Below, piece after piece: positions 24,275-33,893 of a stretch of 64,000 nucleotides of DNA. Both the position numbers and the translations under genes were made by a program. Every line of letters starts with the position of its first letter. The first letter of the stretch is position 1. This stretch comes from JBMNCQ01 sp049366715 (GTDB lineage: Bacteria > Bacillota > Peptococcia > Peptococcales > BICA1-8). Under the pieces are notes generated by a model. The model saw only the letters and a list, made by a program, of their open reading frames with translations, made no database searches and was not told where the DNA came from. The stretch is taken from contig JBMNCQ010000022.1 in NCBI GenBank assembly GCA_049366715.1, forward strand, positions 1 through 64,000, in the 5' to 3' direction.

Positions 24275-24913
24275 CTAATAAGTAAACTGATCAATTATAT
24301 CGATAATCTGATAAAGGCCGATTAAAATGCCCGTCTTTATTGTTAACCGATTCAAAATACCGGCCAGCTTGTTTTTATAAAGCTTTATTTTTTCTTTATC
24401 AGCTCTGCCTGAGTCCAGCAAGACATAGATGTCTTGCAATTCTTCCTTGACCAGCCCTTTTTCAGATTCAGCCATTTGAGATTTTTCAAGGTAATCGTCA
24501 ATATCCTTCAATGATAGCTGGATGTTGGGACCCAGATGTTCTTTTCCTGCTCCGCGGCGGATATGACTGTTCTCAGCAATTTTTATCGCTAGGTTTTCTT
24601 CCAGGAAATTAATGCACCGGCCAATTACATCGATTGCTTTATTAAGACCATTTACATAGGCGGCCCGCGCCGCATCATAATCAAATGATGATTCCCCGGT
24701 ATAACCTTTACTTTGCAGATGAAACCGCACGGCGGTAAATTTTCCCAACAGTTCCGAATCAGCCCCACAAGCTTCTGCAATTGTTTCCGTCGTCCTGTCC
24801 AGCCATAACTGAAAATTGATATTATGTCGGGAAAGATCCTTTAATGATTCTGCCGTTTCGGCATGTATTTTTAAAGTGTTAATAACCAGTTCGTGTTCGT
24901 GATTCATAGCCAT
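24275..24913 (-). CDS. Conserved helical protein of unknown function
   Basis: A 212-residue soluble protein that I do not recognise. It looks almost wholly alpha-helical, with long amphipathic stretches such as RAAYVNGLNKAIDVIGRCIN and a charged middle (KSQMAESEKGLVKEELQD). There is no signal peptide, membrane segment or metal motif beyond a His/Glu-rich start (MNHEHE). AAAGGGAG precedes the ATG at 24913. A stem ACCCAGGC/GCCTGGGT lies just upstream in the leader. Its neighbours (RCK protein, KdpE) give no firm hint; it has its own spacing on both sides. Confidence 0.6.
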   Translation of the reverse strand: MAMNHEHELVINTLKIHAETAESLKDLSRHNINFQLWLDRTTETIAEACGADSELLGKFTAVRFHLQSKGYTGESSFDYDAARAAYVNGLNKAIDVIGRCINFLEENLAIKIAENSHIRRGAGKEHLGPNIQLSLKDIDDYLEKSQMAESEKGLVKEELQDIYVLLDSGRADKEKIKLYKNKLAGILNRLTIKTGILIGLYQIIDIIDQFTY

Positions 24914-25101
24914 GGATTTCTCTCCCTTTGCTATAAAGATTAAACCCAGGCCGAGAGCCTGGGTGGCTTGAAATATCAAAAGATAATCAGCTTTACTTAT
25001 ATACTAACCTCATTTCCCGTCAATTTTTTATAAAAATAATCTTAAATCGTGTAAAAAAAATATAAAAATTACCCGGGACACGGCCCGGATTGATTTTTCG
25101 T

Positions 25102-25791
25102 TTAGGTCATCAGCCTGTAGCCGACTCCCGGCTCGGTAATAATATACTTGGGTCTGGTCGGGTCTGCTTCCAGCTTCCTTCTTAATTGTCTAATATAAAC
25201 ACGCAGATAATGACTTTCATCCTGATAATCTATCCCCCAGATCGCCCGTAATAGCTGCCGGTGGGTTAAAACCTTCCCGGCATGCAAAGCTAATTGTTTA
25301 AGAATATCATATTCCGTAGGAGTAAGTTTTACTTCGTGATGATCAACGGTTACCTGGCGATGAGCCAGATCAATGCTTAACCCGGCAAATGCCAAAACCG
25401 GTTCATCCTCCGTTTTAGCCGTATGGCGCAGTGCTACCCTCATCCTTGCCAAAAGTTCACCCATGCTGAAGGGCTTGGTTACATAATCATCCCCTCCTGC
25501 ATCCAAAGCCTTTATCTTATCAGTTTCCTGATCCTGAACGGATAAGATAATGATGGGCACCCGTGACCATTCCCGGAGCCTGTTTATTACCTCAAAGCCA
25601 TCTAAATCCGGCAGGCCGATATCCAAAATAACTAAATCCGGGTGAAATAAAGCTGCCTGATTAAGGCCCTCCTGCCCCGTCTCCCCTTCGGCTATTTCAT
25701 AGCCATGCGCAGTCAAAGCTACTTTTAACATCTTTCTTATTTGCATTTCATCATCAATAATTAAGATCCGGGCACTCTTATTATCGCTCAT
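25102..25791 (-). CDS. kdpE: KdpE response regulator
   Basis: A 229-residue OmpR-family regulator. The receiver domain has acidic residues DDE at 13-15, the phosphorylated Asp57 in LVILDIGLPD and a Lys in VTKPFSMGELLARM. The C-terminal winged helix shows LTPTEYDILKQL and SHYLRVYIRQLRRKLE. This is the usual partner of KdpD in potassium limitation or osmotic response. Its ATG lies 11 bases inside the end of kdpD, so the two are coupled. The structural genes kdpFABC are not in the window, so the pair may act at a distance or control other genes. Confidence 0.93.
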   Translation of the reverse strand: MSDNKSARILIIDDEMQIRKMLKVALTAHGYEIAEGETGQEGLNQAALFHPDLVILDIGLPDLDGFEVINRLREWSRVPIIILSVQDQETDKIKALDAGGDDYVTKPFSMGELLARMRVALRHTAKTEDEPVLAFAGLSIDLAHRQVTVDHHEVKLTPTEYDILKQLALHAGKVLTHRQLLRAIWGIDYQDESHYLRVYIRQLRRKLEADPTRPKYIITEPGVGYRLMT

Positions 25792-28450
25792 TTTTGGCAC
25801 CTGCCTTTGCCGAAGCAAAACTAATTTCCGGGCAGTTCTCAGCAAGGGGTAAAGAGAAAGTAAACCGGCTGCCCGAACCATCCAGAGGGTCCACCCGGAT
25901 TTCTCCGCCATGGGCCTCAATAATACCTTTACAGATAGAAAGACCTAGTCCTGTCCCTGTAACATGCTGAGGAGAATATAGTCTATAAAATTTATCAAAG
26001 ACCCGCTCCCGGTCATCCTCTGCTATGCCAGGACCTTTATCCAAGATGCCGACTTGTAGTTTAGTCCTCTCGATGACCACGGATAATTTTATTTCGCTCT
26101 CCGGCGGAGAATATTTAAGGGCATTATCTAAGAGGTTTACTACTACCTGCTCTATTAATGCAAAGTCCGCTTTAATCAATGGCAACTGCTCAGGTAAATC
26201 GATGGTTAACTTCCTGTCCGACAGAAAATCTTGTAAACGTCTAATTGCTACCCCGATAATTTCCTGCAGGTCACACCATTCCCATTTCGGCTTCATCATA
26301 CCGCTTTCTAATCTGGCCATATCAAGGAGATTTCCCACAAGCCTGTTCATGTGCTGGGCGCTTTCGTTTATTGTGGCGAGTAAAGATTTCTTTGCGTTTT
26401 TATTAAACAATTCCCCCTCATCAAGTAAGCTGGTAACGGCACCGATAATTGAAGCCAGGGGAGTACGAAGCTCATGAGAAATCGAATTAAAAAGGGCTGT
26501 TCTCAACTTTTCCGATTGAGCCAGGTATCTTGCCTGTTCAGCCTCATTGGCCAGCTGCATTCTTACCATAGCAAGGGCAGCCAAGTTCGCAAAAGCCTCT
26601 AATTGTTCACTTTGCTCAGCAGACATATTTTCTTCCGGATAATAAGCCTTTATGCCCAGGATGCCGACTATATCGTCTTCAGCCTTTAAAGGCAGATACA
26701 GATTATTTATATTATCAAACGTATCCGTTGACTTGCCGGCCTTACAGCCATGAGTGAAAACCCACCTGGCCGCTGTCAGTTCTTTGGCATCGAAGGTTAG
26801 ATCTTTAGCGGTAGACCCTTTAACAACCATTTCATTATTGGTCCCGGGCATCATGATAAATACTTCGCCCGCGAAGGTTTCGGCCACAACTCTACACACA
26901 GTAAAGAGGATCTTATCAAGGGTATCTTCCGCAACGATCTTCCTGCTTAAAGCATACAAAGCGGCGGTTTTTGTTTCTCTCTGCCGTGCTATTTCAGCCT
27001 GATTACGTAATTTTGTTGCCAGGCTGCTGGTAATGATCGCCACCAGTAAAAAGATTAAAAAACTTAATAAATAACGCAAGTCATCAACAGTTATACTTAA
27101 GACAGGAGGCACAAAGAAAACATCAAAAGCCAGCACTCCGATTAAGGAGGCAAAAATGGAAGGTCCCTGTCCCCAGTATGTGGCACTGAATAAAACAGGC
27201 AGCAAATAGAGTAACGCAATATTTATCAAATCAAATATCGGATTCAAAAACATATTAATGATTGTAATAGCCCCTATGAGCAGCAATGTCCCCAGATATT
27301 TCAAATAATTCACCTTAGAAGAAGGCTGCGGTTTTCTAACTTTCCTGGCCTTTTTAATATTTTGACCCGGTATTACGTGTACACTGACACCTTTACTCCC
27401 CAGTATAATACTGTCTACGACCGACCCCTTCCACCAATTCTTTAAAGACCTGCCCAGGGGTTTGCCCACAACGATCTGGGTGATATTTCTTTTATGGGCC
27501 AGATCAATTATTTCCTTAGCCACATTATCGCTTTTAAGAGTAACTACTTCCGCTCCCAGTTCTTCAGCCAGCCTTAAATTATTGTTGAGTTGTTCTCTGT
27601 CTGTCTCTTTATTAGGAAATGGATGGGAAGGTTCTACGTAAACCGCTGTCCATTCTGCTTTTAATCCCGTTGCCATTCTCCGGGCAGTTCTAATGACTTG
27701 TAAAGAAAAAGGACTGGGACTGATACATGCTAATATTTTTTCGCCTGCCGGCCAGGGCCCTTCAATCTCATGACTTTTCATATATTCATCAATTTGCCGG
27801 TCTACCCTCTGGGCAGTAAACCTTAAGGCCAGTTCCCGCAAGGCATTTATATTGCCGGGACGGAAAAACTTATTCATATCCTCTTTCGTCAACGAAGGAA
27901 TATGGACTTTCCCGTCCCGAACCCTTTGCATCAACTCCTCGGAGGAGATATCTATCAGCTTGATCTGATCTGCAGATTCAAGAAATTTATCGGGGATTTT
28001 TTCCGTTACCCTGTACTCGGTAATTTTCGCGATAATATCATTTAAACTTTCCACATTTTGAATATTAAGTGTTGTGAAAACGTTTATTCCCTGCTCCAAT
28101 ATCTCGTTAACATCCTGATAGCGGTATTTATGGCAGGACCCCGGCGGATTGACCTGCGATAAATTATCGACTAACACCAGCTGGGGTTTTCTTTCTATTA
28201 CTCCTTCAACATTTAATTCCCCCTGCATTTTACCATCTACATCTAAGTAACGCAGAGGAATAACCGGTATTCTCTGTCCCTGCTGCCAAACAGATAAATC
28301 CTCCGGAAAAGCAAGGCAGGCTATTACGGCATCAACACCCTGCTGTTTTTTTTCCAGGCCGGCTTCCAGCATAGCGTAAGTTTTCCCTACCCCGTGGGCG
28401 GCCCCTAAGAATATCGTCAGTTTTCCCCGTTCTTTTCTGGAATAGCCCAT
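25781..28450 (-). CDS. kdpD: KdpD sensor histidine kinase
   Basis: A full-length 889-residue KdpD. It has the KdpD-specific N-terminal domain with a Walker-like GAAHGVGKT (16-24) and VLVDNLSQVNPPGSCHKYR, then a universal-stress-protein-like domain (about 235-360). Four closely spaced membrane helices cover about 390-485 and a GAF-like region about 510-640. The kinase core has His659 in HELRTPL, then NLLDNALKYSP, DKGPGIAE and GTGLGLSI. It phosphorylates KdpE in response to low potassium or turgor. kdpE overlaps its 3' end. No kdpFABC is nearby. Confidence 0.95.
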   Translation of the reverse strand: MGYSRKERGKLTIFLGAAHGVGKTYAMLEAGLEKKQQGVDAVIACLAFPEDLSVWQQGQRIPVIPLRYLDVDGKMQGELNVEGVIERKPQLVLVDNLSQVNPPGSCHKYRYQDVNEILEQGINVFTTLNIQNVESLNDIIAKITEYRVTEKIPDKFLESADQIKLIDISSEELMQRVRDGKVHIPSLTKEDMNKFFRPGNINALRELALRFTAQRVDRQIDEYMKSHEIEGPWPAGEKILACISPSPFSLQVIRTARRMATGLKAEWTAVYVEPSHPFPNKETDREQLNNNLRLAEELGAEVVTLKSDNVAKEIIDLAHKRNITQIVVGKPLGRSLKNWWKGSVVDSIILGSKGVSVHVIPGQNIKKARKVRKPQPSSKVNYLKYLGTLLLIGAITIINMFLNPIFDLINIALLYLLPVLFSATYWGQGPSIFASLIGVLAFDVFFVPPVLSITVDDLRYLLSFLIFLLVAIITSSLATKLRNQAEIARQRETKTAALYALSRKIVAEDTLDKILFTVCRVVAETFAGEVFIMMPGTNNEMVVKGSTAKDLTFDAKELTAARWVFTHGCKAGKSTDTFDNINNLYLPLKAEDDIVGILGIKAYYPEENMSAEQSEQLEAFANLAALAMVRMQLANEAEQARYLAQSEKLRTALFNSISHELRTPLASIIGAVTSLLDEGELFNKNAKKSLLATINESAQHMNRLVGNLLDMARLESGMMKPKWEWCDLQEIIGVAIRRLQDFLSDRKLTIDLPEQLPLIKADFALIEQVVVNLLDNALKYSPPESEIKLSVVIERTKLQVGILDKGPGIAEDDRERVFDKFYRLYSPQHVTGTGLGLSICKGIIEAHGGEIRVDPLDGSGSRFTFSLPLAENCPEISFASAKAGAKNER

Positions 28451-28566
28451 TTAAAACAACCTCACTGTACAGAGCTTTTGGTCACATAATCATTATAGCT
28501 TATTTGTTTAACATTACCTATTAATTAACCTCTTCGCGCCGGGCAGGAAATATCCTCATAATAAAA

Positions 28567-28603
28567 CTGCATACTTATAGGCGAAACACCTACAAGTATG
28601 CAG
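28567..28603 (-). terminator. Terminator after the PAP2 gene
   Basis: A 15-bp stem with one mismatch (28567-28581 with 28589-28603) and a 7-base loop lies between the PAP2 gene and kdpD. The downstream tract on the minus strand is TTTTAT. Confidence 0.75.
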
Positions 28604-28637
28604 CATATAAAAAAGGGGGGCTGTATGACTTTGGTTA

Positions 28638-29165
28638 CTAAATCATTAATAATTTGGTGAGAACGGCTGCTGTGCTTCCTAAAAGGCCCCCCACCAAAAC
28701 GTCGGAGGGATAGTGCTGACCCAGGTAAATGCGGGAAATGCCTACTAAAAGAGCACAAGAAATAAGTAAAAAAGTAAGGTAAGGGTAAGCCAATGCATAA
28801 CTAACAGCTAAAGAAAAACTCGCCGTTGTATGTCCCGAAGGGAAGGCATAATCCTTAAAGAGTTTAGCTCCCGTATACGTATCCGGGATCTCCTGGTAAG
28901 GACGGCGACGCTCAAAAATTCTTTTTAAGAAGAATCCTCCGATAAAACTTAATGTTAAGGCAATTGCTCCCAGCATAGCGGTATTTTTTAAAGTGCCTTT
29001 CCCCCAGAGCATGAGAAACAACGAAACTGCTACTGTAAAAGGGGCCCCGCCTAAATTTGTACTTAGCTCCATAAAACGATCCAAGACATTACACCGCAGC
29101 TTATGATTAATCATGTATAATAAGCTACGGTCACCAATCCTTAATAGAAGAACTAGATTCTGCAC
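28638..29165 (-). CDS. PAP2 family membrane phosphatase
   Basis: A 175-residue membrane protein of the type 2 phosphatidic acid phosphatase family, with about five hydrophobic helices. All three signature motifs are present: KRIFERRRPY, PSGHTTASF and SRIYLGQHYPSDV, carrying the catalytic histidines. Likely substrates are undecaprenyl pyrophosphate or lipid phosphates at the outer face of the membrane. The GTG at 29165 follows GGAGG by 8 bases and fits better than the GTG three codons earlier. It is a stand-alone gene ending at a terminator. Confidence 0.88.
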   Translation of the reverse strand: MQNLVLLLRIGDRSLLYMINHKLRCNVLDRFMELSTNLGGAPFTVAVSLFLMLWGKGTLKNTAMLGAIALTLSFIGGFFLKRIFERRRPYQEIPDTYTGAKLFKDYAFPSGHTTASFSLAVSYALAYPYLTFLLISCALLVGISRIYLGQHYPSDVLVGGLLGSTAAVLTKLLMI

Positions 29166-29223
29166 GGACAACACCTCCGGTCAATTTATGATGCCTTAGG
29201 AATTCGCGGTGCGTTCTTAAAAC

Positions 29224-29754
29224 TTATGCTGTTTCTTTGAAAAGATTATCATTTACTTGATCCAATATATAAGAGCTGACATTCCGGCATACCTCTAAGG
29301 AATAAAGAATGTCCACAACTACCGAGGGATTTTCTTGTAAATAGTTTTCATACTTCTCTTTAATATATGCTTCCACATTTAATAGTTCTATCTGGGGCTG
29401 CTGTTCATTTTTACTGGCAATTAATACTTTATGGAGCAGGGATTCATACTGGAAATGCTCCCAAAGATTATTTAACAGCCGCTCACAGTTATGAGCTTTA
29501 CAAAAAAAGTCTGCCAGGTAATGACTGATTATCCCCATCTTATAGCTGATTAAATTGATATCGGTAATTCCTTCTAAATATGCAATCTCTTCTATGACAT
29601 AGGGAAACGCATACCGGAATTCATGTTTGCGCTTTTTATGCTGGTACAAGATATCGGGCGCGACACTACCTACATAAAAATGATTATGATTAAATTTTTT
29701 TTCCAGTTTTTTGCTGATCCTTTTGGCTATGAATATGTGTGACTGAATTATCAA
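29224..29754 (-). CDS. Zinc-dependent phospholipase C-like protein
   Basis: A 176-residue protein resembling the zinc-dependent phospholipase C / nuclease fold family. Histidine-rich metal motifs are seen: HIFIAKR at the start, GSVAPDI, GIISHYLADFFCKAHN and HFQYE. No signal peptide is present, so unlike secreted phospholipases it probably acts in the cytoplasm. This short form is common in Clostridia and uncharacterised as far as I know. The start is TTG behind GGAG. It sits between the PAP2 phosphatase and the c-di-GMP protein, each with its own spacing. Confidence 0.7.
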   Translation of the reverse strand: MIIQSHIFIAKRISKKLEKKFNHNHFYVGSVAPDILYQHKKRKHEFRYAFPYVIEEIAYLEGITDINLISYKMGIISHYLADFFCKAHNCERLLNNLWEHFQYESLLHKVLIASKNEQQPQIELLNVEAYIKEKYENYLQENPSVVVDILYSLEVCRNVSSYILDQVNDNLFKETA

Positions 29755-29857
29755 ATTAAATCATCTCCAATATTACTAATCCATCTCCTGTTTCTACTAT
29801 AAAACATCTAGGTTAATGAATTGTTACCTTAAAATAAAAATAAGGTAAATATTACCC

Positions 29858-31636
29858 CTAACCCCTGTGGACAAAGTAACAACTGGTTTCTTCCTGTTTA
29901 CAGCGTTCTTTTACCTCCGACACTTTTTCCGTCAATTGGATAACATTAGCAAAGGTATTTTTCTCAGATATTACTACTGCCAGAGATATGGTAATTAAAG
30001 GAAATCTATGCAGGTTGCCCTGACGGCTTTTGGCCAGAATATAGCCGCTTTTTTTATCATGTTCGGAATAGAAACCCGTTTTTTTCTTTTCGAAATCTTC
30101 AATTATATTTTCACAAAACATAGCCGCTTTTTCTTTCGGAATAATTACTAAAAAATCATCACCCCCGATATGACCTAGAAAGGAATCGTTGCAGCCAAGG
30201 GAGGCCAGTCTCAGGGCAAGAACGGAGGCTGTTGACAGTAGTACCTGATCACCATTTTCAAAGCCGTAAACATCATTATAAGCTTTGAAGTTATCCAAAT
30301 CGACATAGATTACCGCATCAGAATCCGAGCCGATCGCTTTTTTTAATCTCTCTTCAATCACCAGGTTGCCCGGCAAACCTGTCAGGGGATTGGCATGCTT
30401 GGCGATATTCAATTCCAGTTGGGTGGTATTGATCAACAAATCTTTAATTGTTGTGATACCAAAATATTTCCCCTCTCTGGTAATAATGACATAATCATAG
30501 AGATTATCTTCTTTCCGGGTCACACTAATTCGTGAAACCTGATCGAGAGGTGTATAGTAATCCAGGATGAGGGGGCGGGAGTCTTTAATCAGATTAATAG
30601 GCCGGGATTTATACAACGCATATCCGTACTGGCTGGCTAAAAAAGCATAAAACTTATTGCGCATAATTAAACCAACAGGTTTATTATCCTTTTCTACTAC
30701 AGGCACACCATAAATGGATGAATTACTTCTAAAGATAATATCCACTTCCTGTCCTGTTGCACGGGGAGAAATCGGCATTTCAAATCTAGCTATTTCCCCC
30801 ACCGGAAGGGTGGAAGGCGAGCTAAAATATAATCTTCTGCGGGATTCATTTTTGCCTAAAATAACTGCTTTAGCTTCAGGGGAAATACTCAAAAACCCCT
30901 CCGAAGGTCTCTGAATATAATAACCTTGTCCATAGTCAATGCCTATATCTACCAAGGCCTTAAGTTCGTCTTCCGTTTCAATCCCTTCGGCAATAATACT
31001 CATGTTTGTCATTAAGGCAAATTTTTGAAAGGTTTCGAGAAGAGTCCGCTTTAAATAATCTTTATCCACATCCCGGATTAAATCCATATCTATCTTGATA
31101 TATTTAGGGCAGGTTTCTGCTAACATCTTCAGCCCGGAATAACCTGAACCGGTATCATCAATAGCGATGTTATATCCCTGATCGATATAATTAGACAGTA
31201 CTTTGCGGAAAACTTTAAAGTCGGAAATAGCGGTTTTTTCTGTAATTTCAAAAATAATACTCTTAGGATTAATATTATACTGCCGGAGGAAATCAAGGGT
31301 GAAACCTTTCCGAAACTTTTCATCGTTTATGATATGGGGGTCAACATTTAAAAAGAGCTTAAATCCATTTAAGCAATTTTTGGACCGTTCCAAGGCCTTT
31401 TTACGGCATAAAAGCTCCAATTCCCAAACCATGCCGTTTTCCATTGCAATATTAAAAAGCTGCACCGGAGATTCTAGTTCGGATCCGCGGGGTCCCCGGC
31501 TCAAAGCCTCATAACCCAGGATATTGCCGTCTTTTAAAGTCACAATGGGCTGAAATACTGTGCGAATATTTTCTTGAGCAATTATTTCTTGTAGTTGTTC
31601 CAGAGCATTTACATTATTAGACTCTTCTGCCATCAT
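29858..31636 (-). CDS. EAL-CBS-GGDEF cyclic di-GMP signalling protein
   Basis: A 592-residue cytoplasmic protein of three parts. The EAL phosphodiesterase domain (about 15-255) keeps the key residues: EAL at 43-45, LFLNVDP, FEITEKT, AIDDTGSG, YIKIDMDL, AEGIETEDE and YGQGYYIQRP. A CBS pair covers about 275-405 and probably binds a nucleotide. The C-terminal GGDEF domain reads GGDDF (491-495), a variant of the active-site motif, and no RXXD inhibitory site precedes it. It is therefore probably an active phosphodiesterase with a cyclase domain that may be active or a GTP sensor. It lies beside a chemoreceptor gene, in keeping with control of motility or surface behaviour. Confidence 0.9.
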   Translation of the reverse strand: MMAEESNNVNALEQLQEIIAQENIRTVFQPIVTLKDGNILGYEALSRGPRGSELESPVQLFNIAMENGMVWELELLCRKKALERSKNCLNGFKLFLNVDPHIINDEKFRKGFTLDFLRQYNINPKSIIFEITEKTAISDFKVFRKVLSNYIDQGYNIAIDDTGSGYSGLKMLAETCPKYIKIDMDLIRDVDKDYLKRTLLETFQKFALMTNMSIIAEGIETEDELKALVDIGIDYGQGYYIQRPSEGFLSISPEAKAVILGKNESRRRLYFSSPSTLPVGEIARFEMPISPRATGQEVDIIFRSNSSIYGVPVVEKDNKPVGLIMRNKFYAFLASQYGYALYKSRPINLIKDSRPLILDYYTPLDQVSRISVTRKEDNLYDYVIITREGKYFGITTIKDLLINTTQLELNIAKHANPLTGLPGNLVIEERLKKAIGSDSDAVIYVDLDNFKAYNDVYGFENGDQVLLSTASVLALRLASLGCNDSFLGHIGGDDFLVIIPKEKAAMFCENIIEDFEKKKTGFYSEHDKKSGYILAKSRQGNLHRFPLITISLAVVISEKNTFANVIQLTEKVSEVKERCKQEETSCYFVHRG

Positions 31637-31747
31637 GGCCCGCTCCCTTCAACAACTTAATTCTCCAAAAATCATCGTAGTTTACGTCCTTTGTAATAAC
31701 TGCAAAATCACCCTGCTATCCGCAGGTATTTGGACAGTGACTAAAAT

Positions 31748-31779
31748 ACACCTTGTCAGCTCCCTAAGTAACAAGGTGT
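31748..31779 (-). terminator. Terminator after the chemoreceptor gene
   Basis: ACACCTTGT (31748-31756) and ACAAGGTGT (31771-31779) form a perfect 9-bp stem with a 14-base loop; on the minus strand ATTTTAG follows. It lies 19 bp past the stop codon. Confidence 0.7.
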
Positions 31780-31797
31780 CCTTTTACCCATAATTTT

Positions 31798-33684
31798 TTA
31801 TATGATCCTTTCTCCCGCTTCCTCGGCTTTATTCTCCGAATCTTTTACCGGCTTGCTTGCACTATCTTCTTCCGGCCCGTCCTCCTCAGTTATTTCTCCC
31901 TGGTCCGTCAGGTCTTCCGCCGGGTTATTTTCTTCTGTTACTTCCTCTTGACCTGCCGGATACTTTTCCGGTTTATTTCCGCCCGCTTCTACTTTAAAAT
32001 GACCGGTCAGCAGTTCCAGGCTCTTACTGATCTCATCCAGCTTTGCCGCCGTATGATTAAGCTGATTATTGACATCTTGCTGCTTAAGGGTAAATTCCGT
32101 AACTGTTTCTATCCCCGCAGACGTTGTTTCAGCCGTATCATTTACGACGATTAAAGCATTTTCCACTCTTTCATTACTATTAAGGACTAAATCTACTCCT
32201 TCCAGGACTTGTAATAAATCGGCATCATTTTGTTTGGTATAATCCAATACATTATTAAAAGCGCTTTCTGCTTCTTTAATTACCGAGTTACTTTTCGCCG
32301 AGACTGCAAGGGCCTGTTCACTTATTTGCACCACTTCCCGAATATCCTTTTGCACGGTACGCACTACTTTACTTATTGCTTCACCTGCATGATTAGACTG
32401 CTCTGCCAGTTTCCGCACTTCGGCAGCTACAACCGTAAACCCCCGGCCCTGTTCTCCTGCTCTGGCAGCCTCAATACTGGCATTTAAAGCAAGCAACTGG
32501 GTTTGTCCTGCAATTGAGGTTATCGTTTCAACTATTGTATTTATCTCCTGAGACCTCTTTTCTAATCCTTGGATCATGCTGTTTGTTTTTAACACAAAGT
32601 CCCGGACAATATTAGTATTTTGCACTAAATTCACTAAAGAAACTTGTCCCTCTTGCACACTTTCCACCAGTTTTTTACTGCTATTAACCGTTGCCTTCAC
32701 CTGCAGGTTAATCCCTTCAATGATCTCTGCTACCCGGGACATGCTTGCGGCAGACTCTTGCGTAGAAGCAACCTGCTGCCGGGCTCCCTCCCTGACCTGA
32801 TCTATGATTAAATTGACCTCTTCACTTCTTTTGTTAAGTTCTTCGGTATTTTCCAGTAAAGCTTTGCTGGCCTGGCCCAAATCAGAAATCGTTGCTTTTA
32901 CTTCTGCGACGACCCGGTAGTTCTTATCCAGCATTTCGTTAAACTGCGCGGAAAGCTTAGCTACTTCCGGTCCTGTCCTTCCTATTTCAGCCCGGACCAG
33001 CAAATTACCCTGAGCCGCTTCCTCCAGTATCCTCCCCAGAGCTCTGATGGGACGAACGACACTCCGGGATGCAATACCGGAAATGACAAATACCGCTATA
33101 AAAGTAAAGGCACAAATCGTAAATAAAATATTTCTAAGCTTCGTAATGGGCGCCAGATATTGATAGGTAGGAACTCCCAGGGCATATACCCACCTGGTTT
33201 CAGCAATATAATTTGTGGCAAATGTATAATTAACCCCGTCTATGGTTAATTTGTGAACAATATCTTTACCTTCCCAGATGCTCCGGGCATCTTCAGCAGG
33301 AATTTCTGCAAAATCCGCATCGATCAGAACAGTCTCACTATTTTTATCTATGATGACAATTTGGGGATCATATTCCAAAGCACGCATATCTCTCTTTTGA
33401 TTACTAATCATAAAGCGAAACTGCCGGTCAAAATCATTAGAGTTCTGCAAAGCCCAGATAATCACGATCTTTTCTTTGACCATATTTAGATTTGTATATA
33501 AGGTGTTGGTTAAAATCTTTGCATAATCTTGTTTAACAACATGATAAGTGGCAACACTGATTAAGGTTAAAGATACCGCTAGCAGCAATCCCACCAAAAT
33601 AATAATTTTTGCATTCAAGCTAAGTCTTGCCCTAATGTTCTTCACATTAACCCAACTTTCCTCAATTTTTATACTGGTAGACAT
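31798..33684 (-). CDS. Methyl-accepting chemotaxis protein
   Basis: A 628-residue membrane chemoreceptor. A first helix (about 24-48) and a second (about 185-210) bracket an extracellular Cache-like sensor domain (with FRFMISNQKRDMRALEYDP and ALGVPTYQYL). A HAMP domain and a long coiled-coil signalling domain follow; the hairpin tip reads NTIVETITSIAGQTQLLALN with the conserved EAARAGEQGRGFTVVAAEVRKL. The last 60 residues are an acidic, Glu/Asp-rich tail (VTEENNPAEDLTDQG), unusual for receptors and of unknown use. No che genes are nearby, so it reports to a chemotaxis system elsewhere. Confidence 0.93.
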   Translation of the reverse strand: MSTSIKIEESWVNVKNIRARLSLNAKIIILVGLLLAVSLTLISVATYHVVKQDYAKILTNTLYTNLNMVKEKIVIIWALQNSNDFDRQFRFMISNQKRDMRALEYDPQIVIIDKNSETVLIDADFAEIPAEDARSIWEGKDIVHKLTIDGVNYTFATNYIAETRWVYALGVPTYQYLAPITKLRNILFTICAFTFIAVFVISGIASRSVVRPIRALGRILEEAAQGNLLVRAEIGRTGPEVAKLSAQFNEMLDKNYRVVAEVKATISDLGQASKALLENTEELNKRSEEVNLIIDQVREGARQQVASTQESAASMSRVAEIIEGINLQVKATVNSSKKLVESVQEGQVSLVNLVQNTNIVRDFVLKTNSMIQGLEKRSQEINTIVETITSIAGQTQLLALNASIEAARAGEQGRGFTVVAAEVRKLAEQSNHAGEAISKVVRTVQKDIREVVQISEQALAVSAKSNSVIKEAESAFNNVLDYTKQNDADLLQVLEGVDLVLNSNERVENALIVVNDTAETTSAGIETVTEFTLKQQDVNNQLNHTAAKLDEISKSLELLTGHFKVEAGGNKPEKYPAGQEEVTEENNPAEDLTDQGEITEEDGPEEDSASKPVKDSENKAEEAGERII

Positions 33685-33893
33685 TTCCTATCTTAGCTTT
33701 TATCAATTAATTTTCCCTTATCAATTATGTTAAATGTTTGTAAAATATTTTGAGATTGCCAATCCCACAGCCGGTTATTACAGTTCCGCAGGTAATTTTT
33801 AAGCGTAATCTAAAATCACCATAATTGGATTGCAATAATGTCATACTATAGATATCATGGTATTACATTCATTGAAATATTGAGGAGATTAAA

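Noticed and set aside
24935..24960. Stem ACCCAGGC/GCCTGGGT in the leader of the 212-residue protein as a riboswitch
   Set aside because: It is a simple hairpin without conserved blocks of any known aptamer class.
25792..25920. A 43-residue N-terminal extension of KdpE
   Set aside because: It lies inside the 3' end of kdpD in another frame; the receiver domain begins normally at ATG 25791.
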